Below, one piece after another: positions 23,541 to 35,490 of a DNA stretch of 64,000 bases (its first letter is position 1; every line of letters begins with the position of its first letter). Below the pieces are notes generated by a model. It made no database searches. It worked only from the letters and a program-made list of their open reading frames with translations, and was not told the origin of the DNA. The DNA is taken from assembly GCA_029215795.1 (NCBI GenBank), contig JARDYH010000003.1, positions 178,510,382-178,574,381 on the forward strand, written 5' to 3'. This DNA comes from Anniella stebbinsi (Eukaryota; Chordata; Lepidosauria; Squamata; Anniellidae). The translations under genes and the position numbers were made by a program.

Positions 23541-23940
23541 GATGGAATTTTTGTTTGTTTGTCTCACATTTTAATGCAAAGCTATCAAATTTCAAACTTT
23601 CAAATGAGCATGTGAACTAAAACTCATTTATACTTTGAAATTCACATTTCTCTGAAATTTGTAGAGGGGCTCTCTAATACAAATATCTATATTAGAGGAA
23701 AGTGCACATATTCATAAAAATTAACATTGAAAAATTCATTGAATCAGGGAAATTCTTTGTCAAAAAACAAATATTGGGCATAATTGCCTACAAATACGCA
23801 CAGATTAGGAGAAATGTGCACAAAGCTGTTTATGAATTTTCATGCATTTTTTTTTAAAAAATCTCAATGTTCAGAATGAATCAAATGTAAGACGGGATAA
23901 ATGAGAAACTGAGAGAAGCCAAAATGGACAGATTCATCCA
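23541..23940. mobile_element. Old AT-rich hAT-like repeat
   Basis: Contains 'atattagaggaaagtgcac', 'cacagattaggagaaatgtg', 'caatgttcagaatgaatc' and ends in 'gacagattcatcca', the degenerate phrases of the AT-rich family (13030, 27270, 39401). Ends and target duplication are not legible. Confidence 0.4.
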
Positions 23941-24023
23941 ACTTGCATTTTTGTTAACCATACTCTGCTGCTGCTGCTGCTGCTGCTTATACTAGATTGT
24001 GCACTGTGATAGAAAAGCAATAT

Positions 24024-24063
<40 letters not shown>

Positions 24064-25420
24064 TAGATTCCAACTCTTTGGCCGTCATCGAGGTATGTTT
24101 TTCTTCCACTGCAAAAAGAAAACAAAATCTAGTAAAATTTTAAAATATGGCAAATTTGATCCTAGATGATTTTTTGAAGCACCCTACCTGACTCAATGTT
24201 CTTTTTATTGCTGGATCTACTGTGTTTTTGTAAAGCTAGTGTAAAACCGGAGCAGCACTTACTTTTTAATACTCTTTGCAATCTCCTTCCCTGCCTCATT
24301 GGAGGCTTTCAGGCTGGTAATGAAGAGCTGAACTGACAAGGCGGAAGAGCCAGTCCCTGGTACTTTTTTTCACATAGACACCACTACATGGTTTTAACTG
24401 ATCATTTTCCTCCAGCTTCTGACTTTTTGCAAAATTAATGATTTTGTGTCTTAAAATATTAAAATCTCCTACCAGCCCTGTGCATTTCAAACGCCCTTGC
24501 CCCAGTCTGCAACAGTGCAAGGACAAAGGCTTTGGAAAGAAGAAAGGACATGTGGATCAGTGGATCTGGTTGAAGACATCCGACTCTTTTGCATGGTTAT
24601 TTTTAACACATTCTTTAAAAAAATAAAGAGAAACAGCCGGTGTATTTATATGCTCCAGGGTCCGCTGTACTGTAGTGGATGCACTATTGAATTTGGATTC
24701 AAGAAAACCACATTCAATGACCCTATCTCATAGTCAAATCATGGAGTGACTGCATGCATAGACGGCTCAAGCCATGGCAATTATATTTCAAAATCGCATG
24801 TCCCCCCCCCACCAGCCCCAATTGATCCTAAAAAGATAACAGGAGGTAGGAGGATGTATTGGAGGGAAAGGAGGGACAGAAATCAGTGGCCCCTGTAGCT
24901 CTTGAGAAGAAGGAAGGGGAGCAAGAGAAGTGTGGGGAAGAGGCTGAGCGCTGGGTTGGAAGATTCCCCTGCTGTCTTGGCTTTGAGGTAGTGCAGGGAA
25001 ATCAGCCTTGCTGGTGCCCAGGCACAGAGAGCCTTGCAAGCCAGTAAGTCGGTTCCCTACCTTGCAAACATCTCTGAGGCTTAGTGGGCATTATGTTCAT
25101 CAAGCTCCCTGGATTTCCTTCTGCAGACAGAGGAGGATGGAAGGAAAAGAAAGGCAAAGAGTGAGGTTAAAAAGAAGAGTGTGCTGTTGCTGGTGGTGTA
25201 CATCCCCAAAACTTAAATTGTGCATGCATTAGGACAGAGGAAGGGGAGCATGCACCTCAAGACAGATGGTTGCTTGACTTGGAAGAGTGAAAAGCAATGC
25301 TCAGGAGGACAGCTCTAAGGCTCTGAACCTGGAAAGGATCACCTGGAATGGTTAACCAGGTAGCAAAGGGATGGGAATCTCATCCGCCTTGGCCTAAGGG
25401 GTGTAGCTGCTTCCAGTGGG
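23941..25420. other. Unassigned DNA with two microsatellites
   Basis: A TGC run of about seven units at 23965-23987 and a long GT run at 24026. Elsewhere no gene or named repeat. Small frames near 24438-25232 have no domain content. Confidence 0.45.
24026..24062. repeat. GT microsatellite
   Basis: About 18 uninterrupted GT units. It yields the HTHTHT run on the minus strand. Confidence 0.95.
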
Positions 25421-25530
25421 GTCAGGGGTGAATATACGGGGACTTGGGCAAGTTGCAGATCCTTGGTAACCAATAAAGTGCTTTCCTAACTTTATCCCTT
25501 TTATGGTTGCTGTGTCTTCCATCTAAGAAA
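25421..25530 (+). repeat. Possible LTR-like 3' segment
   Basis: 'ggtaaccaataaagtgcttt' with AATAAA at 25472 is followed by 'ttttatggttgctgtgtctt', a layout like the R/U5 part of an LTR. No partner LTR, target duplication or upstream promoter is defined. Confidence 0.25.
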
Positions 25531-27269
25531 TGTGATCAAGCAGTGGCTGCATCAGATTCCAGTGGATCCCATTAGGCTCCATTTGACCAACATAGTAGAT
25601 CTCACCATACATACACAGAAGCTTTCTGCATCCATGGGATACAGTCAGAGGAAGATGTTGCTCACATTCAGCATAATGGATTCATTGAGCTACATCAGTA
25701 GTATGGTGAGGTCTGATATATTTACTGTGAGGGCTATTGCTTACCAAACAAGAAGAGATAGTGACATGAACTCTAGAAGGGTTATGGCTGTGAATTAATA
25801 GTGTTCTTCCCCAATGGTCTGTCCAGTTTATAATATGCATTTTAGCTCCTGCCTCCTTCTGTGCCCCACCTGAGTGAACCAATGCTTGTTCCATCCTTTT
25901 TTCAGCTCTACCATTTGACATTTGTGCTGCAGCCCCTACCCAGCTATTTCAGTGGGTCAGATAAAGTCTAGCATTTCTAAGAAAGGACAGAATCCCATCA
26001 ACAGTTTCAATGAAGGTGTACTGGAAATACTGAGTAAGAGACTAAACAGAGAAACAGCACAAGAATGTTACTTGGGCCCAGCTCATACAGTGGGTTGGCT
26101 CCAGATTTGGACATACTTGGAGAAGACTTATTGAACTCAATGGGACTGAAGATAGTGATGACTAACTTAAGCCTATTATTTCAATGGGTCTAATCTAGGT
26201 ATGACTAAATCTGGATTCCACCAGAATTGCAATATAGGACCCAGTTCTATATGACCCCAATCCCCACACCCCACCAGTGACATCTGTAAAGAATAACCAC
26301 ATTGAACAGTCCAATCATATGACTTCCCCATCCCTAAGCCAGAGCCATGGGTCCCCTAAAATGTAGTAAAATATGTAGCAATGCCATATATAAATGTGTG
26401 TATAGTTATCTTGAGAAATAGGGGCATTGCTTCCAAGGGTGTATTAGATTATTTAACTGAAGCCTCTAATTAATTAAAATGACAGCCTAACCTAGCACTG
26501 GAATATTGATAAAGAATCCATAACATGTAGAAAAATATTTATTTATATTATCTCTAAACATTATTACCATTAATTGAATGTAATAAAATATTATTGAAAT
26601 ACATTCAGATTTGGCTTATTCTGTTTTATTATTCCCTATTGTTTGATTCAAAAGTTGATTTACTTGGTGAAAAAAATATATTGTGTTTGTCACTTTGTGT
26701 GCTATTTTAAAGTAGAAGAAGAACTAATAAATAGATGAATGTTATTTAGTATCAATATTGCCTTGGTCCTGATTTAGTTCGGGTTATCTAGGGAAATCAT
26801 GCCCATGTCCAGTGTGAACTCCTAATTTCAGAACAGGAAAATCAGATTTTAAAAACATATTTTAAAGAAAACCGTGCCTGCTATTTGCCTGCCAAATAGC
26901 AGGCATAGGGAGATTCAAGTGGGACCGTTCTCATGCTAACTCTGAAGTAGTGAAACACCGGTTCTATGGGGTTTCCTCAGGCAACTCCCCAAACTAATGA
27001 ACTCTAAGATTTCCCAGAGGATGTCCCCTCACCAGCATTGTGAAGCCTCAGGCCACTCACATTGCAACCCTTCACCTATTTCCCAACCTGAAAGAGGCCA
27101 TAGAGTTGTGACAATATTTATAATCGAGAAGGGTCAGTGTCCCATCCCTACTCTTGATGAGTCAAACATATGATTACTCAAACTATGAGAATAGCAGTGA
27201 ACAAAACTTGCTTTTCCTAACCAAACTGGATTAATGAGCCAAAGAAAGGGGGGAAGGCCTACTTGGCCC
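25531..27269. other. Unassigned AT-rich DNA
   Basis: No gene recognised. 26095-26205 holds dispersed-repeat words ('attgaactcaatgggactga'). The AT-rich block 26400-26760 has no repeat hallmark. Confidence 0.4.
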
Positions 27270-28030
27270 TAGGAATGGAGAAATCTGTCAGTTTCAGTTT
27301 CTCTTAGTTTCTCATTTTTCAGTATTAAATTCTGCATATGTATTTATTCATAGCATTTCCCCCCCCCCCCGCTCTTCAGCCAAAAAACTGGCTCCCAGAG
27401 TGGCTTAACCAGATTAATAATACGGCAGTCCCTGCACTCAAGTTTAGTCTAAAAGACATGAACAAAAAAAGAAAGAAAAGGGGATGGGTGGTAGGAGAGG
27501 GGGGGGAAGCAAAACTCTGCCAGCAGGTCTTGGTTTCAAAGTTCTTCTATGAATGAATTGTTCATTGATTACAAAGGTCTTATAAATTTTCTGTCTAGAA
27601 GGGAAGAGCAAAGGAAGCTCCCTGCAGTTGTTCCTTCTCTGGCTGATGTATGGGGAGTAGGTTGGTCTCCCCCTTGCTGTGATGTTTGTCTTTGGAGACT
27701 GGGGGGGGGAGGGTTGCAGCTTCCCAGTGGCCCTCGGTGCTCTGGCCAGTAGATGAGGCCAGAATCTGCAGTTTCAATCCTAAATTTGGTTCATTCCAAA
27801 GCTTGAGATTTTTTTTTAAATTTGCTTTAAGATGTATATGCATTGTTATGTGCATTTATACAAATACATTTGTATGAACTTTTGCCAATATACACACTTT
27901 TGCAAGCAATTTTCACTAACAGGCACACATTTGTGCTTTCTTTTTCCTAATATACACATTTTTGTATGTCTGTTTGATTGGAGAATGCCATTGCAAAATT
28001 CAGAGAAGTGTGAATTTTGAAGGTTAACTG
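27270..28030. mobile_element. Old AT-rich hAT-like element, diverged
   Basis: Begins 'cctaggaatggagaaatctg' with 'tcagtttcagtttctcttag', and contains 'gtgcatttatacaaatac', 'ccaatatacacacttttgc' and 'cctaatatacacattttt', the AT-rich family words in the opposite orientation to 23541. A poly-C run (27359-27370) and G-rich patches interrupt it. Borders are approximate. Confidence 0.4.
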
Positions 28031-28031
28031 A

Positions 28032-28129
28032 GAGCGTATCTACACTACTGCTTTAAAACAGTTTATAACAGTTTTTAACCAGTTTCAAACTGTTATAAAC
28101 CATTTTAAAGCAGTAGTGTAGATAGGCTC
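28032..28129. mobile_element. 98 bp foldback MITE with TATCTACAC ends
   Basis: The arms gagcgtatctacactactgc and gcagtagtgtagataggctc are inverted, joined by ttaaaacagtttataacag-type sequence. It is almost entirely one hairpin. The same arm sequence appears at 33180-33200 and in the MITEs at 46195, 56956 and 57494. Confidence 0.7.
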
Positions 28130-28158
28130 ACAGTTTCAGTTTGTCATTGGTTTGAAAG

Positions 28159-28479
28159 TAGGGTGACCAGATAAAATCCAGGTCAGGGCTCTTGTAACTT
28201 TAACAGTTCTAGAGAAAAGGTAATTTCAGCCAGTGTCATTTGTATGCAATCAGTTCCTGGTGATATTCCCTCTTCATCACAACAGTTAAAGTTGCAGGCA
28301 CTATACTAGAGTGACCAGATACAAAAGAAGGCAGGGTGCCTGCAACTTTTAACTGTTGTGATGAAGAGGGAATATCACCAGGAACTGATTGCATACAAAT
28401 GACACTGGCTGAAATTACCTTTTCTCTAGAACTGTTAAAGTTACAAGAGCCCTGACCTGGATTTTATCTGGTCACCCTA
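28159..28479. mobile_element. Palindromic hAT-like MITE (TAGGGTGACCAGAT ends)
   Basis: Perfect 8 bp target duplication TTTGAAAG (28151-28158, 28480-28487). The 321 bp copy is nearly one long hairpin: arms start TAGGGTGACCAGATAAAATC and run through 'gacactggctgaaattacc' and 'ctcttcatcacaacagtt'. The loop holds 'tagagtgaccagataca', which resembles a second internal copy of the terminus. Other copies: 30618, 33948, 54574, 55926. No coding capacity. Confidence 0.92.
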
Positions 28480-28628
28480 TTTGAAAGTGCAACATTAGGT
28501 AAGCTTGCTTTACAGTGTGAACTGAACAAATTCTCCTCTGTCCCTACTTTGTCCCAAACCAGCAACCAGCTAATCTCATGTTGACTTGCTTACCAGTATG
28601 TTCTGGAAAGTTCCCAACATGGTTGACA

Positions 28629-29359
28629 GGGGCAGGATCTACACGTTGTTGTGATATCGCCTCATTTCGCTGGATGTGCGTTCTGAACCCTGTCGATTCA
28701 CATGACGTTTGTGTTAAAGCGTTATGTTGTGTATTTTATTGGCTCCTTTTTTTTCTCCCAAAAGAATCCTTTAATCCGTTTTAAATCGCTCTGAATGTCT
28801 TAGTGTGCCTCGTTCTAGCGTTATTTCCTGCTACTCCTTCTTCCCTTCTTTGTGATAACTTCCGTTTCTGGTCTCCCTTCTTTTCCCTCTTAGCCAATCA
28901 TTTTGAAAGTTCATTTTAGGCGCGCAGAGCAACCCTCTCCTTGCTTCCCAAGCCGCCTTGCGAGCTCTGCTCCCCGCTCAGTATGGACCAAGCTCTGCTT
29001 GCACCCTCGCTGCAGCCGCAGCCCTTTAATCCCGGCTGGTCCTGGGGAGGGAGGAGGGAGGGGTATAAACAAAAGCCAGCAATCTGGAGAGGGATTTCCC
29101 AATCGCTGGGTTTTGTTTACAGCTCTCCCCCCCTCCCCCTCCCCCCGGGACCGGCCAGGATTAAAGGGCTGCGGCAAGGGCGCGAGCAGAGCCTCTGACG
29201 TTTGGTATGCATCACGTATGCATCACTGATACGCAAAGTACCACACAAAACACTTAGAAGAAACGGACGGGAAACAACAGTGTGGCGCATGACGTAATAT
29301 TGCGGGGGGGGGGGGAAATTCGAGAGAACGCGCATCCACAATGACGTGTTGTTAGGCCC
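28629..29359. mobile_element. GC-rich foldback DNA transposon, nonautonomous
   Basis: Left end ggggcaggatctacacgttg and right end gacgtgttgttaggccc are related in inverse; subterminal 'ggatgtgcgttct' matches inverted 'gaacgcgcatcc'. The centre (29005-29185) is a hairpin with arms gccgcagccctttaatcccg and ggattaaagggctgcggc. A TATA-like ggtataaac is at about 29070. The frames on both strands with similar peptides (PQPFNPG.., KGLRQG) arise because the palindrome is read twice. No gene is inferred. Confidence 0.65.
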
Positions 29360-30578
29360 AGGGACTCTGCCTAGTCTGAAGAGCCCAAACAGAGCTGCCT
29401 TCCTATTGGTTTGTCTTCATCCCATGGTTTGTATAAATGCAGCCTGCCCAAGCAGTCTTGTAATTTTGTTGTGAGCAAATACATGTCCACTCCCCTCCCC
29501 CCCGGAGTAGCCCATTTCCATCATGGAGTTTCAAATATGGAACTAAGACCATTATGGATTCCCTTCTGTCTAAAGAATATGTTGGTGATCCAAGAAATCT
29601 TTCTCCTTGAATACAGTTTGCAAATTTCAAAATATGTAAGCCTGTGCCTTGACTGAAATGGTAACTCTAAATGAAATAGTGCATGAAATCTAATCAGAGT
29701 GGTAACTCCTGGACCATTTTTGTTTGTTTGTTTGTTTGATAGATACAATAATAGCATGAACACTGAATGGCCACGGCAGCTTTTTAAGGGATCTTTTATT
29801 GCATTTTTGGCAATGAAATATTCATGGAAATTAACAGGGCCATTTTGTCATTATTATTATTATTATTATTATTATCATGTGTGTTTTACCATTCCGCCAT
29901 GAGGTCAGGCACCCTGATCAGTCTCTCGTCTCCTGCTCTTCTGAATGCTTTTGTTTCATTAACCTCTATTAAATATGGAAGAGGTTTCAAAGAATCAGCA
30001 GTGCTCTGCACCCATTCAGGTTAACACTAGAGTTAGTGCAGCCCACAGATTATTATTAGGATTTAGAAAATAACATTCATTAAGGAACAGGACCTTTCTA
30101 GCCCTTATGTTTGTGTATATCTTTAATGTAAATTACATACCAGTAAAAGACAATATATAGGCTTTAATATTTAGAAACAAGGACTGTTAACCTTCTCCTG
30201 TGTGAATCAATATTTATAATGAATAATTAAATCAGTGACCACAATAAATGGCTTTTAAAAAATGCAATGGGTTCAAGGATCTATTTGCACACTTGTAAGG
30301 GCTGTGTAAAGGTTTGGTTAAGTGCCCCACCTCCATGGCTTGGTCCAGTTCATATAAGCCTTTTAGTACTGCAAGATGTGCCTTGACTGAGGACCTTTGC
30401 AGGGGACAAATAAATACACAAAATTATTCTGTTACATCTTATGCCACAAGCCAGCTAAGATGGTTAACACTTTGATGTCAATGGACCTTTATCATGCTTA
30501 GCTTTGACTGGATTCTGTCCACAGATTTTATCCCTAATATCACCATGATATGAATGGGACCACAGGTTTACTATAGGC
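29360..30578. other. Unassigned DNA with GTTT and ATT runs
   Basis: A GTTT run at 29721-29740 and an ATT run at 29850-29875. Otherwise AT-rich DNA without recognised gene or repeat. Confidence 0.45.
29850..29875. repeat. ATT microsatellite
   Basis: About nine ATT units, read as YYYY or LLLL in short frames. Confidence 0.9.
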
Positions 30579-31278
30579 CAGGGGGTGTTGAATCTCTTTC
30601 AGTGCAAGGGTTGAATTAGGCTGACCATATGAAAAGGAGGACAGGGCTCATATAAAATTAACAGTTGTAGAGAAAAGGGAATTTCAGCCCGTGTCATTTG
30701 TATGCAATTAGTTCCTGGTGAAATTCCCTCTTCATCACAACAGTTAAAGGTGCAGGCACTATACTAGAGTGACCATATACAAAAGAAGGCAGGGCCCCTG
30801 CAACTTTAACTGTTGTGATGAAGAGGGAATTTCACCAGGTATGAATTGCATACAAATGACACTGGCTGAAATTCCCTTTTCTCTACAACTGTTAAAGTTA
30901 CATGAGCCCTGTCTTCCTTTTCATATGGTCAGCCTAGTTGAATTCAACTTCCAAGAAGTTCTCAGGGGCTGCATTCCAGTGGTGGGTAGGGCTGAATGCT
31001 AAGGGGGGTGGGGTGGCCAAAGGCAAAATAACCCAAATACCAGCCTATTTTAGCTTAAAACTCTTTACTGCCAATATCTAATCCTTAGGAAGGTCGTTTC
31101 AACATTTTGGAATGGGGAAAAAAGAAGCTACAGAAAAGTTGGAAAACCACAGAATGACCAGAAGTCGGGGAAAAGGGCCAGAGGAAGAGGGTGTGGTCAT
31201 CTGGGGAAGCCCAGAGGGCTAGATTTTTACCCTAGGTGGGTTGGATTTGGCCCGTAGCCCTGAGATTCAACTTTCCTG
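30579..31278. mobile_element. Old hAT-like element split by the 30618 MITE
   Basis: Ends CAGGGGGTGTTGAATCT and, inverted, CAGGAAAGTTGAATCT. Flanks CTATAGGC (30571-30578) and CCATAGGG (31279-31286) agree at 6 of 8. The interior from 30945 matches 12714-13026 ('gctgcattccagtgg', 'tattttagcttaaaactctt', 'gaagagggtgtggtca'). The foldback MITE at 30618-30936 inserted close to its left end. Confidence 0.6.
30618..30936. mobile_element. Palindromic hAT-like MITE (AGGCTGACCATATG ends)
   Basis: Inverted arms start aggctgaccatatgaaaagg and end with their complement. Direct flanks GTTGAAT (30610-30616 and 30937-30943) give a 7 bp match, or 8 bp (GTTGAATT) if the first T of the element is counted in the duplication. 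The arms are the same family as 28159 but with CTGACCATATG ends. The loop again carries a tagagtgacc motif at about 30766. Confidence 0.9.
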
Positions 31279-33092
31279 CCATAGGGAGTATAACCACTTC
31301 AAAAGGAATAGGGTATTTACTTTTTTTTTTTAAAGTGAGAGGGAGATGTTTGCTATTATGTAGAGAGGGGGCAGTGCAGCATCCAGAGATTGTTTTTTTA
31401 AGTAGCATGGAGGAGCAGAAGGAAAACACAACACAAGGTTCACAAAATAGAGGAACATTAGTATTGGAGCTCGGGGGTAATCTAGATGGCATCAAACATT
31501 TACTTTTTTTTCAAGGAGCACTCATGCTTTTGAAGGGTGAAGCAGAGGTTGCTGCACCAGGATTGTATGATACCCACCCTCAGAAGAATCAATCAATCAA
31601 TCAATCAATCAAAAGTCTGAATAGATCTGTCCAATGCAGCATAGTAGCTATTGAGATTATTCAAAGAGACAATTATTGATAATTGAAGAAAGGTCATAAT
31701 ATGTCACAACTATGTTTGGCTGTAGTTATGTTGCTTGATGTCACAAACATCCAATTGATTTGGCTACTGTTCACACAATGGCATTCGAATTTGTGCAAGT
31801 TAGGAAATTTGCACAAATTGAACTGGCAATTGAGAATGAGCCAGGTGCAAGCAGGTGTTTGACAACTTTCAGATATTTTGTCAAACACATGTTCATGCTC
31901 AAGTTTGGAGCTTCGAACAGGGCATGCTTGCATGTTGTGTGAGAAAAAATTAAATTCTAATACAACCTGAATTTCTACATTCTAAAAGAGCTGTGCAAGG
32001 ATCAATAGAGTGGCTCAAGGTTTACTCTACCTGTACGGTAAGCTCAGGACACATTTGATGTGCTTGCACAACAACGCATTTGCGAGATAACTTCAGTGTT
32101 CATGCATCACTATTAGCCGTGCATCCTGAGTGCAACTTCTTGCACAAACCCTATTCTGGGCGAAAACCAAATCTGGCCACATGTCAGAGTGTGAGATGAC
32201 CACATAGCCAGAGTCAGTAAGGGGCCATGCCTTGATTGATATAATCGGTTTAAAAACAAAAACAACGCCTGTCATGAAGTGCTGCATATCTGCACAATTT
32301 TATTGTGACCCATGAAACCAAATGCAGCACCCCAGGCATGCATGACACCCTCCTCAGGCTGCTTGCTTGATCTTAACCAAAGGTTGTGGGTTGTAAAGTA
32401 CCAAGGAAACTGCAATGCATGGCAGGTGAGTTGTATTCATCTGGCTGAGTCACAAGTTGTGCTAAAGATCACGGAACATCTTGAGACAGAAAAGCCAGTT
32501 TCAGACTTCCTTTGTCTGTTCCAAGAATGAGTATGCCTGTGGCATTGTGGTGGCCAGCTCTTTTTGGACTTTACAATGAGTGCCTTTAAGTTGGGGGGAG
32601 GGCAGCCTCCCACTGCATGTCACACACCCATAGTGTGTGTTCACAAAAGTAATGAGCAATGTGTGAGGATCTGTGCCAGCTCTGGGTTTTTGAGGGCTCT
32701 TGGGCAAGATACCTTCAATGGGCTCCATCCCTCAGTGAATTTAGCTCCTCACCCCTATTGCCACCAGTTGCGATTTCTCCTCCTTCTCTTTCTCAGCATT
32801 GCTACCACTTGCTTTCTTAACAGGCAGGCAGCCAGTGAACAAGCAGGCAGTGGCATTTACTGCACCTCCTTCTCTCCATGACCACTGTGGACTAGGTAAG
32901 AGTAAGAGGGAGGCAAAGAAGTAGGTTGTGATAGTGAGAAAAACCAAAAACCAAAGGAGGAAAGCATCCAAGTCAAAGGCCTTCTTCAAGGGGTTGTCAG
33001 TCACCAACAATTATCAGAGGACGTAGTCTATTGTTACCGGAAAATCTGCAGACATCTTCTGATAACCCCTTGAAGAAGGCCTTTGTATCTAT
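31279..33092. other. Unassigned DNA
   Basis: No gene recognised. The 147-residue frame at 31236-31679 runs across the end of the element at 30579 and a tandem AATC run (31587-31612) and has no domain. The rest is ordinary DNA. Confidence 0.45.
31587..31612. repeat. AATC microsatellite
   Basis: About six AATC units, read as NQSINQSI in a short frame. Confidence 0.9.
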
Positions 33093-33325
33093 GAGTCTAT
33101 CTGCACACACAGGATAACACACTTTGGGAATGTTTTGAAAACTGTATATGGAGTGTGTCCTAGGCCCCAACAATTCTCAAAACTGTCAGCCTATCTACAC
33201 TACTGCTTTAAAACGGTTTAAAACAGTTTATAACCGTTTTGAGAACTGTTGGAGCCCAGAACACACTCCATATAAGTTTTCAAAACATTTTCAAAGTGTT
33301 TTATCCTGTGTGTGTAGATAGGCTC
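33093..33325. mobile_element. Foldback MITE with long TATCTRCACAC arms
   Basis: Left arm (33093-33184) gagtctatctgcacacacag and on through 'ataacacactttgggaatg' and 'ggagtgtgtcctaggcccc'. The right arm (33231-33325) is its inverted counterpart ending ctgtgtgtgtagataggctc. The loop holds cagcctatctacactactgc, so a start of the related 98 bp MITE is embedded in the hairpin. Confidence 0.75.
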
Positions 33326-33939
33326 AATTACATCCTTTGCATCCTGAGAACCTGTTTCTCCCTTCTTTTCACCAGCAATAGTGAGAAGCAAGGACAGAGG
33401 GCTCTTGTCAGGGCCCCCAGGATATGGTGTGGGCCTTTCGCAGGCACCCAACCATAACCACTCTTGGTGCCCTGCCTTTGGTGAGAACATCCATATAAGG
33501 TTTTATTGGTATAACTTGGCTTTAAATATTTTAATGTTTGATATTTTGATTTCCCTCTATTCCCTCTAGGCTGGGGAATCTTTGAGAGATATAGAGCAAC
33601 TAATAAATTTTGTAAATAAATTTAAAAAAAAGATTCCTAAGAATAGTCATCTAAGAGCGAAAGAAGGAATATAAGTGATATTAAAATATTTTACATATCA
33701 TATAAGATGTTTGAAGCAAGCAGAATCTGCTTCTACTCCATTCTGATAATGCATAGCTTTTCAGAGGGTCCTTGGCCCATAACTGAAGCCCCTTTATGCT
33801 TTAGAAAGAAATATGAAAAATAGTTAAAATACAATTCAACATACTTGCACTCTGAATTAGAATTATCCTTCCAAAATCGAACAGTAAGATCGCAGAAAAT
33901 AGCTGCTTTTAATTACACAGGGCAGAGTATGGCATTATA
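33326..33939. other. Unassigned DNA
   Basis: No gene or named repeat recognised. Confidence 0.4.
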
Positions 33940-33947
33940 AATATAAC

Positions 33948-34267
33948 TAGGCTGACCATATGAAAAGGAGGACAGGGCTTATGCAACTTTAACAGTTGTA
34001 GAGAAAAGGGAATTTCAGCTGGCATCATTTGTATGCAATTAGTACCTGTTAAAATCCCCTCTTCATCACAACAATTAAAGTTGCAGGCACTATACTAGAG
34101 TGACCAGATACAAAAGAGGGCAGGGGCCCTGCAGCTTTAACTGTTGTGATGAAGAGGGAATTTCACCAGGAACTAATTGCATACAAATGACACTGGCTGA
34201 AATTCCCTTTTGTCTACAACTGTTAAAGTTACATGAGCCCTGACCTGGATTTTATCTGGTCAGCCTA
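33948..34267. mobile_element. Palindromic hAT-like MITE with mismatched (chimeric) ends
   Basis: Perfect 8 bp target duplication AATATAAC (33940-33947, 34268-34275). The left terminus reads TAGGCTGACCATATGAAAAG (as in 30618) but the right terminus, inverted, reads TAGGCTGACCAGATAAAATC (as in 28159 apart from one base). The two arms therefore come from two subfamilies. The loop has the usual tagagtgaccagata. Confidence 0.92.
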
Positions 34268-34275
34268 AATATAAC

Positions 34276-35319
34276 ATAGTAATTTATCTTAGAATATGTC
34301 ACACACTTATCTCCTGGAACAAAAAGTCAATAAATCCATCTGCCTGCCATTTAAGCTTCTCCCCAAAGTGACTGACCTCTTGCATTGCCCATTGCACTGA
34401 AGTGTTCTAGCTTGGTGCCTCATCGCTTTTAGAGGACGAAACAACAACAACAAGCTAATATCCTCCTTGCGGGCAGCTTGAAGTTCCAAAGATGGCTGTT
34501 ATCAAGGTCATGAGCTAATAGAACCAAGATTGGTGAGCAAAAGCCTCAGGGGAATAGCCGGCTGAAATTATAGCTCAACCAAATGAAATCACATTGCACT
34601 CAACTAAGGAAGGCTGTTAGTATAATTTTAAGAAAACACAGAAACAGAGAAAGATAAATGACACTCCATACAGCCCTCTAATCACCACAATCTGCTAGTC
34701 TTGGAGAGCCATTCAGTTCTGGAATTGGCTGTCTGCCAATTAAAAAGACAAAAAAAATGAACATTTTGGGCAAGATCCAGAGTGCTGGGTTTGAGGTTAG
34801 GTAATGCTTGTTCAAATCAATTTGTTTTCTGACTTAAATGGCTCTAAATTCATGTAGTGTGTGTGTGTGTGTGTTTATAATGTTTTGTAGCCATTTTATA
34901 TTTTTGCTTATATACAGTTATTAGGTCATTTTTTTAAAAAAAGGAAGCAATACATTATATTAGCATTTCTATGCTGCTGGAGAAAGTAAAATAAAGTTGG
35001 GGGAGGGATGAACATCATATATTCAAAATAAGAATATTGCCAATGGCTCAGAGTGTATTAAAACAACAAAAACAGACAGACAGTAGAAAATATATAATTT
35101 TTAAAAAATTGTCATAAAGAAAGACTTAGCAAAGTATTAAATAGAAAGGCAGAGTGCCTGGAGGAAGTTGCTGTGAGGAGGACTCTGTCCTAGTCATAGT
35201 TAATATAATTCCGATCCACAGAGTGAAAGATCATTTCACTACTAAATTATAACCACTTCCTTTTAGACTTCATGATTTTGAACACAGATTCCACTGAAGG
35301 GCAAAAGACAGAGAGTAGT
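34276..35319. other. Unassigned AT-rich DNA
   Basis: A GT run of about eight units at 34858-34874. No gene or named repeat otherwise. Confidence 0.4.
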
Positions 35320-35428
35320 GAACATTTTGGACTTCAATTCCCAGATTCCCTGCCAGCATGGCTAATGGTCAGAAATACTGGAAGTTAAGGTCCAAAACAT
35401 CTGGAGATCTACCTTCTGTCCACCTCTG
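35320..35428. repeat. Palindromic MITE-like repeat (tctccagatg family)
   Basis: Left arm 'cattttggacttcaattccc', right arm 'ggaagttaaggtccaaaaca' with 'tctggagatct', around 'tgccagcatggctaatgg'. The same layout is seen at 4288. Confidence 0.55.
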
Positions 35429-35490
35429 TCTACTCTACCCAAATTCCATAATGGATTATGGAATCAGAACCTATTTGCCACCTAGACTTC

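Noticed and set aside
28903..29229. Frames on both strands near 29 kb with look-alike peptides
   Set aside because: The DNA is a hairpin, so the same sequence is read from each side. The similarity is a result of the palindrome, not of duplicated genes.
31236..31679. 147-residue plus frame
   Set aside because: Begins inside the end of an old hAT-like element and crosses an AATC microsatellite; no domain.
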